Made by a program: the position numbers and the translations under genes | Notes under the pieces: generated by a model | What the model was told of the DNA's origin: nothing | Seen by the model: the letters and a program-made list of their open reading frames with translations, nothing else | Databases searched by the model: none | Shown here: positions 1-9,788 of the stretch, in pieces | Layout: each line of letters opens with the position of its first letter | Position numbering within the stretch: position 1 is the first letter of the stretch | Source of the DNA: Helianthus annuus | Taxonomy: Eukaryota > Streptophyta > Magnoliopsida > Asterales > Asteraceae | Assembly (NCBI RefSeq): GCF_002127325.2 | Contig: NC_035436.2 | Coordinates: 20,371,645 to 20,435,644, forward strand | Length of the DNA stretch: 64,000 nucleotides | Reading direction: 5' to 3'

Positions 1-682
1 CATGTGATAAACGGCCTGAACTAATACATATTGTAGATATATGTTTTAAATAAAACTACATAGAACATTGAATAAATAAATACAAAATGGTAAATAGAAT
101 TAGTACTTACAAAACTAAATGTAAAAATAATTCATAACTCTCTAAATATCTATTTGTATATAACATTTGTTGTTTTAATTATCAATTGTCACCCTACCAT
201 CTCTATCTAATGCTAGTAGTTTAACTTCGACGTTGCTTTTAACTCTTGACAACACCACATACATGGTAATGATCTATTCCATTCCCTACTCAATTCCATT
301 ACCATGTCCATTCCATTAACCCATACCAAACATACACTTAATGTCCGGCGGTTTCGGTATTGGAACTACATTACCGTTGGTTTCAAGATGAAGGATTCAC
401 TTTCCACATATTCAGATTTTTAAAATCTCCCCTAACGTGTAAGCACTTGTACAAAATAAACCCTATGATTTATAAACTCTTTTTAATCCAATATATTTTG
501 TTATTATTTATTAATCTATCTTTTTTTTTTCTTTCGATACACAAATACAATTAAACGATACTATTTATGTTGTCATTTAATTAATTCACCTAAATCGGAC
601 ATAGCAAATTCAATATTTCTTTATATTAGGGTTTCCAAAATTCTGTATATTACAACTTCTGAACACACATTCGAATTCGAAG
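1..682 (+). other. Upstream region of the NLP-like gene, AT-rich
   Basis: No coding region is supported here. The stretch is AT-rich and leads into the first exon at 683. A perfect 11-bp inverted repeat (ACATGGTAATG at 261-271, CATTACCATGT at 297-307) flanks a 25-nt loop of ATTCC-type repeats, which resembles the end of a small MITE-like element, but no full element could be delimited. The sequence just before the start codon (about 627-682) looks like a plausible 5' UTR. No convincing TATA box could be assigned. Confidence 0.5.
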
Positions 683-2606
683 ATGGGGGAGTACTGGCCA
701 GAAATCTATCCTCAGAGAAAGGCTTTTTGTCGCCATGGTAGTCGTGGACCCGGTAAAAATAAATTGTTGTTTCCTTGTATTTGTATTCTGATTCTGATCA
801 TATAATAATAATAATAATAATAATCAAGCATAATTAAGGACGATTTGAATAATTGAACAGATCCGGTGAACAATAAGATACTGTCTGCGTTTCGAAACGT
901 AAAATCATTTCCTTTAGAGAGGGTAATCATGCAGTTTTGGCGACTAGTGAAAACCTCTAGCGGCACTAGACTTTTATGTACTTTTAACCCTTATGCCTAT
1001 TCGCGTTCAAACCATCGTCTCCGGAAATATAGGTCGTCTTGTTGCCAGTATTCCTATGCTCTTAGTGATCGGGTTGTAGTAGATGACGACGCTATGATCA
1101 TATACGGTGCGCCACCATCCACTGCAATCCTGAGCCAGTTTCCAGAGGTGGTTCTGGATCTTAGGGCTCACCGGGGGACTCCATTGGTGGATCTTGCTTT
1201 GGAGTGTGAGCTAACTTGTTTTATGATGCTGCCTGCGTTTTCTTTTACTCACTGCGTTGGTGTCATTGAAGTTTCTGTAAGATATCCTTGCCATCTTCTA
1301 CAAATTTACCAAGAGTTGCAACGTGAACTACTGGTAGGTGTGTTAGTTAGTTAGTTAAGTTGCCATGATTCTTACAATTATCGTTGATAAAAGGTTTTAC
1401 ATTACTTGTGTTTTGTTTGTCTGCAGAGGGAGGGTTTGAATATCGTTCCTCCACAACTACTTTTGCTGCCTTGCGAGGTAATTATTATTAAATAAATAAT
1501 GTTTCTAACCGGATAGAATTACAGTATGACTGACTATGTATGATTTCTCATTTAAATACTTTTCTCTCTTTAAACAGGCTACTACCGGGGATTTCCGACT
1601 TGTCGAGAGAGAAATTGAAAAGGCATTACAAGCGGCTGTTGAATCACATGCTATAACTCTTGGTCAAGTTTGGGTCACTTTTGAGAATCTTCATCGTAAG
1701 AAGAGACGGGCGTTATTAGGCAGATTTAAATCTCTTTGTGTTGCTAGTCCCCATGGCGATGATCACATGTCTTTTCTTAAGCGTTTCTATCAACAACTTT
1801 TTGTTCTTTCTTTGAAAAAGGCGGAGCGCGGGCTAGTTGGGAGGACACTTGAAACTCGTCAGGCACACTTGTGCAGAAACATATTTAATTTTAGTGATAA
1901 CAAGGGGGTCTTGGCGGTACTCTCTGCCGGTGCAAAATGTACTTCTTTTGCTATATGCTTGAAGAGCTCTCACATGGGAGAGCGTGACTACGTATTTGAG
2001 TTTTTTTGGCCCCTAAGTCCTAACCCCTTGCCCTTGATGGAGGCTTTGATACTGACACTAAGGGAGCATTTGCCAAGTTTCAGGTATGCTGCTTCTGGGG
2101 CACAACTTGGTGATGAATTACTTGTTGTCGATGTTGAGAATTCTTCTTCTGGGAGTGGGAGAAACCCAGCCAAGATTTTCCCAAAAACCGAAGTATCCGA
2201 AACACCTAAAGCATTAGAAGAAACAAGGCCATTGGTGGGAATGAAGAGAAAGTTCACTACAGATCAAAGTGAGTTGAATGAAGCATATCAATATCCCTTG
2301 ACCAACGTCAACGATCCAAAAGGTGAGGATGACGAAGACGATGATCTAGTCATTCTAGCAGTTTATAAAGTTGATCACAGTTTATTCTTTCTCCCAAGCT
2401 CAACTACATTTGAAAGTTTAATGGAGAAAATTAACCTGGAGTTTGAGTTGAATCCATCTGGTACCTACAAGATCAAGTACCAAGTTCTTCCCGGAGAATG
2501 GTATAGTCTAACTGATGGCACATGCTTAAAGAGCTGCATTTCATCATATCGTACATCAAAGAACATTGATCACATTAAGTTATTGGTGCTACCAGTGGAG
2601 AAGTAA
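683..2606 (+). CDS. NIN-like protein (NLP) family member lacking RWP-RK; four exons
   Basis: Proposed exons are 683-752, 861-1333, 1427-1477 and 1578-2606. All introns are GT-AG and the reading frame is continuous, giving 540 residues. NLPs are nitrate-responsive plant transcription factors with an N-terminal GAF-like regulatory region, an RWP-RK DNA-binding domain and a C-terminal PB1 domain. Exon 2 carries NLP-type text such as LVDLALECELTCFMMLP, exon 3 encodes a PPQLLLLP stretch, and exon 4 continues the regulatory region (IEKALQAAVESH, then DYVFEFFWPL). Residues about 455-540 form the PB1 domain (AVYKVDHSLFFLP to the end). Between them, where RWP-RK belongs, there is only a Ser/Pro-rich linker and an acidic run (EDDEDDD). 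The protein could act through PB1 pairing rather than DNA binding; that is inference. Exon 1 (24 codons, MGEYWPEIYP) has no recognised match, so the start is the least certain part. The frame is intact, so this is not obviously a pseudogene. Confidence 0.82.
803..824. repeat. TAA trinucleotide microsatellite in intron 1 of the NLP-like gene
   Basis: About seven uninterrupted TAA units lie inside the first intron (753-860). Likely length-polymorphic; no role can be inferred. Confidence 0.85.
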
Positions 2607-3604
2607 TAGTTAATTTTCATATTATGGTATGGTATTAGTTGAAGAAAAAACTTATGTTTGATACACGATACACGAAACAATTACACACAGAAAGCAAACT
2701 TTGAGAGTTTTGGTAACATGCATTTAGGACCTTTGGAAAACTTACGTCGAAATTCATTAAAGGTCCTCACGTAGGAGCCGTGACTATTAACTCGGGCATA
2801 CACCATTGTATTATGTCGTCTATGCTATTTTAATTACCCGGGCAGGTAACCTACGTGGAACGAAACGCTATTGCACAACTATACATGAAACTTAAACAGT
2901 TGACGTCGAAGTACATCGCACACGACTTTCGAGGCGAGGCCTTGGGGAAACACAATTGGGCACGACAACAACGATGCTGATCCCGTCAGCGAGAGAATTA
3001 CTGATCGAAATGCGGCAATTTGCCACGTGATACTGCAAATGACACGAATCACGCTGAGATACATTAAAACAAGATTTCATAACAGCCGGTGCTTAGTCTA
3101 ACGAGACTCACAAATATTGGCGCTGCACAAAAAGTCACATGTCTTTGCATTCCCCCATACTTCATTAATGGCGATTACACTATGTTCGATATTCTATGGT
3201 AATGCCACCTAACAACCGGCCATCACACGAAATTCCAGGCAAAGTCCTTAAATTTCTTTTATTGAAATTCTGACTTTTGCATATAGTGAGTAGATTTTCA
3301 CACTTCTACTCCCCCTAATGGTCCTTGTATCACGAGGATTTCTTTCATGATAGCAAACACTCATTTGTTTCATTTCTTGTCAAATTCATACGTTACGCAT
3401 GCCTTGTTTGTTGCACATGTGGTTAGTTTGATTCGTAAAGACCACCGGGGGTTCACTCTAAATTGTTGTTTTATCAACGTTCAGTATTGTCTCGCTATGT
3501 TCAAGTTTTGCATTGTGATTTGGATGACTGCATTATTGCAAAGTGTTGACTCCTTGATATCGAGTCAACGAACTCGTTGAAACTCCTTTTCTTTTCAAGC
3601 TACA
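2607..3604. other. Intergenic sequence between the NLP-like gene and the retrotransposon nest
   Basis: I find no gene, RNA gene or delimitable element here. The small open frames on both strands lack recognisable motifs. It holds the 3' UTR and presumably the polyadenylation region of the NLP-like gene. The 3240-3600 part may be old decayed repeat, but nothing identifies it. Confidence 0.5.
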
Positions 3605-4746
3605 TGTGACAACCGGCAAATAACCGGTAATTCCGTACAATCTAATCAGTATTTTTATTACATAATCTCATGCATTTTATCGTAATTTAATTACGTAACT
3701 GAGTCGTACGATATATAATGGTGATAGGATAAGTTAAACATACTATAACATATATTGGTTTTCGTCACGTCACGAAACAAAACAAACTATGTTCTAAAAG
3801 TGTTGGTAGAAAGTGTTGGGTGCACTATTCACGGTTACACTATTCATGCCAGCAAAGTTGTTGAAACGAAACAAAATTATGAGAAACGACATACGAAAGA
3901 CATATCTAAGTCCATATAAACAAAAAAAAACTAATTTGGGAACATCACTTGCAATAATACATAACTTTCAGGTTATAACGCTCGAATCGCAAAATTGTCC
4001 GTTTCGGCTATAAAAGTAACAATTTTAATTCGTCCGCAATATTAATTTAGCATTTCTAGGACTCCAGAATTATAACAGAATAATGACAAGCACCTAAAAA
4101 CATTATGAGGATATCAAAAATACATAAAAGACACCGCTTCCGGTATTACGACAAACAGTGCACAACTTGACCGGAAAGCGTCCGATTGCCGAACCGACGA
4201 AGATTTCACCACCCGATAGCCTCATACAATAATCTAGCGAGCTAGTTAAGCTTTATTCGGGATCCGTAACCCCTTCAAACATCTCATGGCTGCGGAAATA
4301 TGACTTGCAGAAATATTTGTCGATAGAATATAAAAATGTCGTTATTGAACCGACAAACAACTAAACGGAAGCCGTTTATGTTATCAAAATACAACTTATA
4401 CTAGTTTAGTGAACTAGTTAATTCCAATTAACATCTTAAACCCCTAATTACCCCCTTAATGATGCAAGACAACCCCTAAACAACATATTTAATTTAATCC
4501 CCTAAATATCTAATTAATTAAGACTTTTTTATAAAAAAAAAATTACATTTTGCCCCCCCCCCCCCCCCGCGCCATTTACGGTCAACAAGTGGACCCCACC
4601 CACTTGATCTTGGTTGAAAAATTGTTGATCTAAAGTATGGTAGCAAGATATAAGTGATGGCATTAATATTGCAATAATATAACCTAACATCACCACCATA
4701 TCTTCAACATTTTCACATCAAAAAAAAAAAAAAATCACCAACACAC
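3605..4746 (+). mobile_element. Element H: first 1.14 kb of a gypsy-type LTR, split by element E
   Basis: The segment begins TGTGACAACC, the same terminal type as solo LTR B (9789) and the LTR of F (51075). Its layout follows B: an early ATTCCGTAC/ATCCGTAC block, a mid-region rich in CCGG/ACCGAAC strings, then a C homopolymer followed by CCATTTACGGTC and a GGACCCAC motif. It is cut at 4746 by the left end of E; the remainder should lie beyond the right edge of the window. Whether H is a solo LTR or part of a full element cannot be told. It is the outermost, hence oldest, insertion of the nest that I can identify. Confidence 0.6.
4553..4600 (+). repeat. C16 homopolymer followed by conserved LTR block (element H)
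   Basis: Sixteen consecutive C (4553-4568) precede GCGCCATTTACGGTC and a GTGGACCCCACC string. The same order (C run, ATTTACGGTC or ATTCACGGTT, GGACCCAC) occurs in B at about 10538-10578 and, on the minus strand, in both LTRs of D (about 30852-30898 and 41071-41116). Confidence 0.75.
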
Positions 4747-6053
4747 TGTTACACCCCAACCGATGGCGGAAACATCGGGGCGCGGCACTGAGCGAAACAG
4801 ATTGTCCAGGAGAATCCATAACAACTATTGTTATAATATATTAAAGGTTCATGTCCCATACGGCAAACATATAAAATAAAAACAGTTATTACATACATTG
4901 TTCTCAAAGACAAATTATCCATTCCGACAACTCAGATCTCATTAAATTGTTTGTTTCTAAGACTCCATCCTAACTTGATTCCCACATAGCAGCAAAACAT
5001 CCTAAGCATTCAAACACATGTCATATACGTTAAAAGAAAGTCAATACACATAGTGTAAAGGTGAGCATACAAGTTTAATAGATATAGTAGAGTTCGAAAT
5101 CGTTTACGCATAACCAGCACGAAACATGTATAAAGTGAAGGCAAGTAGGTTATCGACAGAGAAATATGCACAGACATGACTGCGAGTTGTAGAATGCGCA
5201 ACACATATCCCCACTGGGACTCGTGAAGTAAAGCCCTTCACAACCCCTATCCACGACAGGTGCTGAGTCCAAACTATAAAACTATCGTTGCTAAGGTGTC
5301 AGGCAACAATCATTGTGTTAACATAACATACAAGTATTCATCGAATAACACGTAGCATGCAATAACGGTTAGTGTATAAATAGTGTTTGCGTTGTGTGTA
5401 GATTGTGATTTAGAATAAGTAACGTATGTAACACCCAAAAGTGCGTAAAGCAAAAAGGGACCGAGTATACTCACAGATTGTGCTTAACAAGTAAACACTA
5501 TCTTGGATTGAAGTGAGCGCTGAGAGAGATTAGCCTGAACAGTTCGATAGCATAAACGATAAACGGCGTGTAAAACAGTGCAAGATTGATAAGTGTCGGA
5601 TGGTAATCCGATCGGATGGCAATCCGATCGAATGGCCAGTCAATCGGATGTCAATCCGTTCGGATGGTCATCCGATCGGATGGCCATTCGATTGGATTGA
5701 CACCTCGTCTGGTGAGGACATGTTTGTGTATGATGGTTTGCCTTTTGAAGTTTTCGTTGTAGCATTTTGAAAACAGAGAAGTATCTCTACCCTTTAGGTC
5801 GATCGATTGGACGACGGTTCGATCGGGCGACGATTCGTTCGGCGAGGTATTTCTCAGAGAACAAGCTCACAGCAGTGTTGTCACTCGATCGGATGGTCTA
5901 CCGATCGGCTGGCAATCCGTTAGAACTGACTATGCATTGAACATGTTGAAAACTGTTTAAGAGTTGAAGTCCCAAATTCACATGGTCGGATGGTCGTTCG
6001 ATTGGATGTCAATCCGATCGGACGAAAATCTGTTCGACGTTCAGATCTTTGAT
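4747..6053 (-). mobile_element. Element E 3' LTR, segment 1 (U5 side)
   Basis: It begins TGTTACACCCCAACC on the + strand, matching the E 5' LTR at 62840 across more than 1.1 kb with scattered substitutions. It ends at the TTGAT target site into which A inserted. From about 5590 to 6035 it carries repeats built on GGATGG and CAATCCGATC, which include the palindromes CCGATCGG and ATCCGATCGGAT. Confidence 0.88.
6049..6053. repeat. Left target-site duplication of element A (TTGAT)
   Basis: TTGAT directly precedes the LTR start TGTCACACCCC at 6054 and recurs at 43876-43880 directly after the other LTR end. The exact 5-bp match shows that the two distant LTR halves belong to one insertion. Confidence 0.92.
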
Positions 6054-7867
6054 TGTCACACCCCAACCGATGGCGGAAACATCGAGGCGCGACACTGAGC
6101 GAAACAGATTGTCCAGAAGTTTCCATAACAACTATATTTACCATATATTTAAAGCAACATGTCCCACACCATGTCATATAAGATAATACAAATTATTACA
6201 GAAAGATCTAGTCAAATTGTTCTGTTCCGACAACTCAGATTTTTATTACAGACAATTGTTTATTGTTGACCTAGGTCTTTCCTAGCCTCGATTTCACACC
6301 AAAGAAAGCAATTAAGCATCCTAAGCACCTGTCACATACGTTAAAGTAAAAGTCAATACACATAGTGTAAAGGCGAGCATACAAGTTCGATAATAGCATG
6401 TAGAGTTCGAAAGCGTTACGCATAACCACCACGTACACAGAGTGAAATAAGGCATGTTAGTTATCGACATGAACCTATCGATACCAATGACTGCGGGTTG
6501 ACTGCCCAAGGCTGTTCACGATACATACTCACCACTGTGAGCCATGTAGGTAATTGTCCTTAACAACCCCCGAGTGAACGGGTGCTGAGTCCAAACTAAT
6601 AGTACTATCGTTGCTAAGGCAGGTAGACAACATTCCATGTGTAAACATAACAAACAAGCATTCATTAAGTCACGTATACATGCGATAGCGGTTAGCATTT
6701 AAAGTATTGCGTAGTGTGTTCGAGGTGATTTTGTATAAGTAACGTATGTAACACCCAAAAGTGCGTAAAGCAAAAAGGGATCGAGTATACTCACAGTGAT
6801 TGATGGATTGAAAGGAGCGCTAGAGAGTAGGGTTAGCCTGAACAGTTCGATAGCATAATGATAAGTGACGCGTAAAACGATGCAAAGTACAAGTGAGTCG
6901 AACAACAATTCGATCAGATGGTAATCTGATCGGACAGCCAGTCGTGCGGGTGGTAGTCCGTTCGGACGGTTGTCCGGTCGGATGGCCGTTCGAGTGGATT
7001 GTTTCTTCCTCTAGGAAGGATGTGTTTGTGTATGATGGCTTGACTTTTGAAGTTTTTGTTGTAGCATTTGAAAAACATTGAAGTATCTCTACCTCTCAGG
7101 TCGGTCGATCAGATGGTTGTTCGATCAGTCGGCAACCTGATTGGTTGGGCACTTCAGCGAGAACAAGTTCGCAGCAGGTTGTCACTTGATCGGACGGTCG
7201 TTCGATCGGGTGGCATGTTGAAAATTGTTTAAGTGTTGAAGTTCAAATGTCTCATGGTTCGGGTGGCAGTTCGATCGGATGGTAGTACAATCGGACAACA
7301 ATTCATTCAACACTCAGACTTTAAAGGTTGGTAAAAATGGTTAAGCGTGGGACCCAAGGTGCAAGTCGTGCGGATTGGCCAGTCATGCGGTTTGCTGTCC
7401 GTTCGGACGACACTCCGTCCTGGTCGACCTGTTCGTCTTACACTTGGTTGTTTTGATTGTTTGTCGTTTTATCGAGATGTGTTGATAACGTGCTAAACAA
7501 CAGAAACCTCATCAATACTTGGTTCTCCTGATCGGGCAGGAATCACCCAACCCGATCAGTTAACTGTTCAAGACGATGTTCCATGTTTAACCCAAAATCG
7601 GTAAACCTCGTGGATAGAATTCAGATCTTGGACCAACACAACCACAAGAATGAGCAGGAAGTCGGTGCAAGTTCCGATTCTATCGGTTTTTGAGTGCATT
7701 GAGTGTAAAAGAGTTGAAAGAAAGTTTGAAAAACTATCTTTCAATCCTTTTTCTTGTGAATATGTTTAGATCTATGAAAGATCGTTGTTTGTTTATGTGG
7801 AAATCGGTTAGATCCAAGTTATTCTTGGTGGATTAAGGCCAAAACATGAAGTTCTTCAAGAACACAT

Positions 7868-7879
7868 GATGACGTCATC
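7868..7879. promoter_or_regulatory. Perfect TGACGTCA palindrome (bZIP-type site) in the LTR of A
   Basis: The 12-bp palindrome GATGACGTCATC contains the canonical bZIP/TGA-factor core TGACGTCA. The same site is intact in the partner LTR (42950-42961) and mutated to TGACATCA in E (about 44470). It lies about 210 nt downstream of the LTR TATA box on the element's strand. Factor binding is an inference from the motif only. Confidence 0.5.
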
Positions 7880-8083
7880 CTAGAACACCTTGAATCTTGA
7901 TGATTTCATGGTTAAAAGTCAAGATTCGAAAGATAGAAAGGTGTAGGAGTGCGTGTAGATTAAGGAAGTACAAGATTTAGGACGAGATCTTACCGGAATT
8001 GCGAGAAATCGAAGAAAAAGCAAGGTGAAAGTGCTGGTCGGACGTCAGTTGCCAAAAGTAGAAAATGTGAAAGTGACAAGGAG

Positions 8084-8092
8084 TATTTATAG
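8084..8092 (-). promoter_or_regulatory. TATA box of element A 3' LTR
   Basis: The minus strand reads CTATAAATA about 710 nt into the LTR. The equivalent site is conserved in the other LTR (43166-43174) and in E (44683-44691). Conservation across both families supports it as the U3 promoter, with transcription expected to start about 30 nt further on towards lower coordinates. Confidence 0.7.
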
Positions 8093-8799
8093 GGTTACCC
8101 GAAGTGGAAAGGGCTGGTCGTTCGGCTGGCAGCTTGATCGAACAGCCCGTCCAATCGAATGGCAGTCCGATCGAACGGCTGGTCGGTCGGCTGGTCGCCT
8201 GATCGATCAGTCGCTTGGTTCGAGTGTTCGGTGCAACGAGTTTTGCCGTTTTGATTTCGATTGCGAGCATTTCAATTCGATATAGTTTCTTAGTCAAATT
8301 ACTTTTAATCCCAACTACTCATATCTTGCACTATCTCTTCTCCACCAATTATCATACCGTTTCGATTGCGATTGAGTTTGATTGCATTTCGATTGATCAC
8401 CACACATAACATAAATTAAACATGCACAAGTAACACATAAAGCACACACACACGTATAACGGTAATCATAATGCGAAATTCGAGTTGCGAGTGCGATTGC
8501 GATTCGATGTTGATTAGATTAGATTAGATTGAGTAGCATTTAGATAACTTTATCGTATTGTTACTTCCTATTGTTCACAGTCATAAAGCGATTTATAGCG
8601 ATAAGTATATGTCGATTATTGCGATTATTAATTGATACTCCACATAATACAAGTAAAGCGAAAACAAAATAGGCTAACTACGAGTCAAAGAAGTCAAAAC
8701 AGGAATTGAGCATGGAGAGACAGATCGCAATTTGCCATCTTTTCTTCCTTTGACTTCAATCTTGACTTTGACTTTGACTTGGAAACATGGGGTGTTACA

Positions 8800-8834
8800 G
8801 CCTCCCCTAGTTGAGGGAATTTCATCCCGAAATT
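8800..8834 (-). promoter_or_regulatory. Polypurine tract and pre-PPT hairpin of element A
   Basis: On the minus strand the purine-rich GGGGAGGC abuts the LTR start, serving as primer for plus-strand DNA. Directly upstream, at 8818-8834, is the inverted repeat AATTTCGGGATGAAATT (one stem mismatch), beginning at the pol stop codon. E, D, F and C have the same structure at the same distance. Confidence 0.75.
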
Positions 8835-9788
8835 AGGTTGAAGCCGTAACAAACAACTGCGGGTACTTCGCCTTCATGTCGCTTTCGAGTTCCCAAGTGA
8901 ACTCTGCGCCTCGTTTGCCTTCCCATCGGACTTTCACAATAGGAATGCGTGAGCGTCTGAGCTGCTTGGTTTGGCGATCCATGATTTCGACAGGCTTCTC
9001 CACGAAGTGTAGTATTTCGTTTATTTGCAGGTCATCGAGTGGTACAATTAAATCATGCTCAGCCAGGCACTTTCGGAGGTTCGAAACATGGAAAGTTGGG
9101 TGGACGTTACTCAATTCCTCCAGTAGTTCGAGTCTGTAGGCGACTTTTCCGATCCTTTCCAGAATCTTAAAAGGTCCAACATATCGAGGCGCTAGCTTCC
9201 CTTTCTTACCGAATCTGACCACACCCTTCCAAGGTGATACCTTTAGGAGTACGTAGTCGCCAACGTTAAATTCAAGGGGCTTGCGTCGTCTATCGGCGTA
9301 ACTTTTCTGATGACTCCGAGCTTTCAGCAGATTGTCTCGTATCTGGAGGATTTTGACTGTCGTTTCTTGCAGTAGCTCAGGACCGGTTAATTGTGAGTGA
9401 CTGATCTTGTGCCATACAATAGGCGATCGACATCTTCTTCCATATAAAGCCTCAAATGGTGCCATTTGGATGCTGGAATGATAATTGTTATTATACGAGA
9501 ACTTGACTAACGGCAGGTAAGTGTCCCAATTACCACCGAAATCTATGACACACGAACGAAGCATGTCTTCAAGGGTACGAATCGTTCTTTCCGTTTGATC
9601 GTCGGTTTGAGGATGGAATGCAGTACTCAGATTAAGCGTAGTACCGAGAGCCGCTTGAAACATTTCCTACAGTCGCGAGGTAAACCGAGCGTCACGGTCA
9701 GAGATGATGTCGCGAGGCGTCCCATGATTACAAATGATCTCATCGGTGTAGATTCGGGCTAATCGTTCTACCTTGTAGTCTTCCCGTA
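8833..9788 (-). pseudogene. Element A integrase core and chromodomain-like C-terminus (broken)
   Basis: The minus-strand frame 9663-8833 encodes the second half of a gypsy integrase: FHPQTDDQTERT with the catalytic Glu, then YNNNYHSSIQMAPFEALYGR, the GDYVLLKVSPWKG region, PRYVGPFKILERIG, HPTFHVSNLRKC, and a final chromodomain-like VRWEGKRGAEFTWELESDM. The frame continues upstream of its first Met, after an in-frame TAG at 9667-9669, into the RDARF motif that follows the second catalytic Asp. The gene is cut at 9788 by solo LTR B; the N-terminal half lies at 13425-14005. Its stop codon TAA touches the pre-PPT hairpin. Confidence 0.88.

Larger units (their letters stand above)
6054..8799 (-). 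mobile_element. Element A 3' LTR (2746 bp)
   Basis: On the + strand it runs from TGTCACACCCC to GGGGTGTTACA, so on the element's own strand it begins TGTAACACCCC. It adjoins the polypurine tract at 8800. It contains a minus-strand TATA box (8084-8092), a GATGACGTCATC palindrome (7868-7879) and copies of the GGATGG/CCGATCGG motif around 6900-7000 and 8110-8215. It is about 220 bp longer than its partner because the partner has lost the segment corresponding to roughly 7520-7755. Confidence 0.9.

Noticed and set aside
3347..3580. A 77-codon + strand open frame between the NLP-like gene and H
   Set aside because: No motif, no splice partners and no homologue recognised; it could be chance.
6893..7081. 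Open frames reading SDGNPIG/SDRM-type repeats (also at 42193-42378, 43855-44088, 63602-63811)
   Set aside because: They are translations of the GGATGG/CCGATCGG minisatellite in the LTRs of A and E, not genes.
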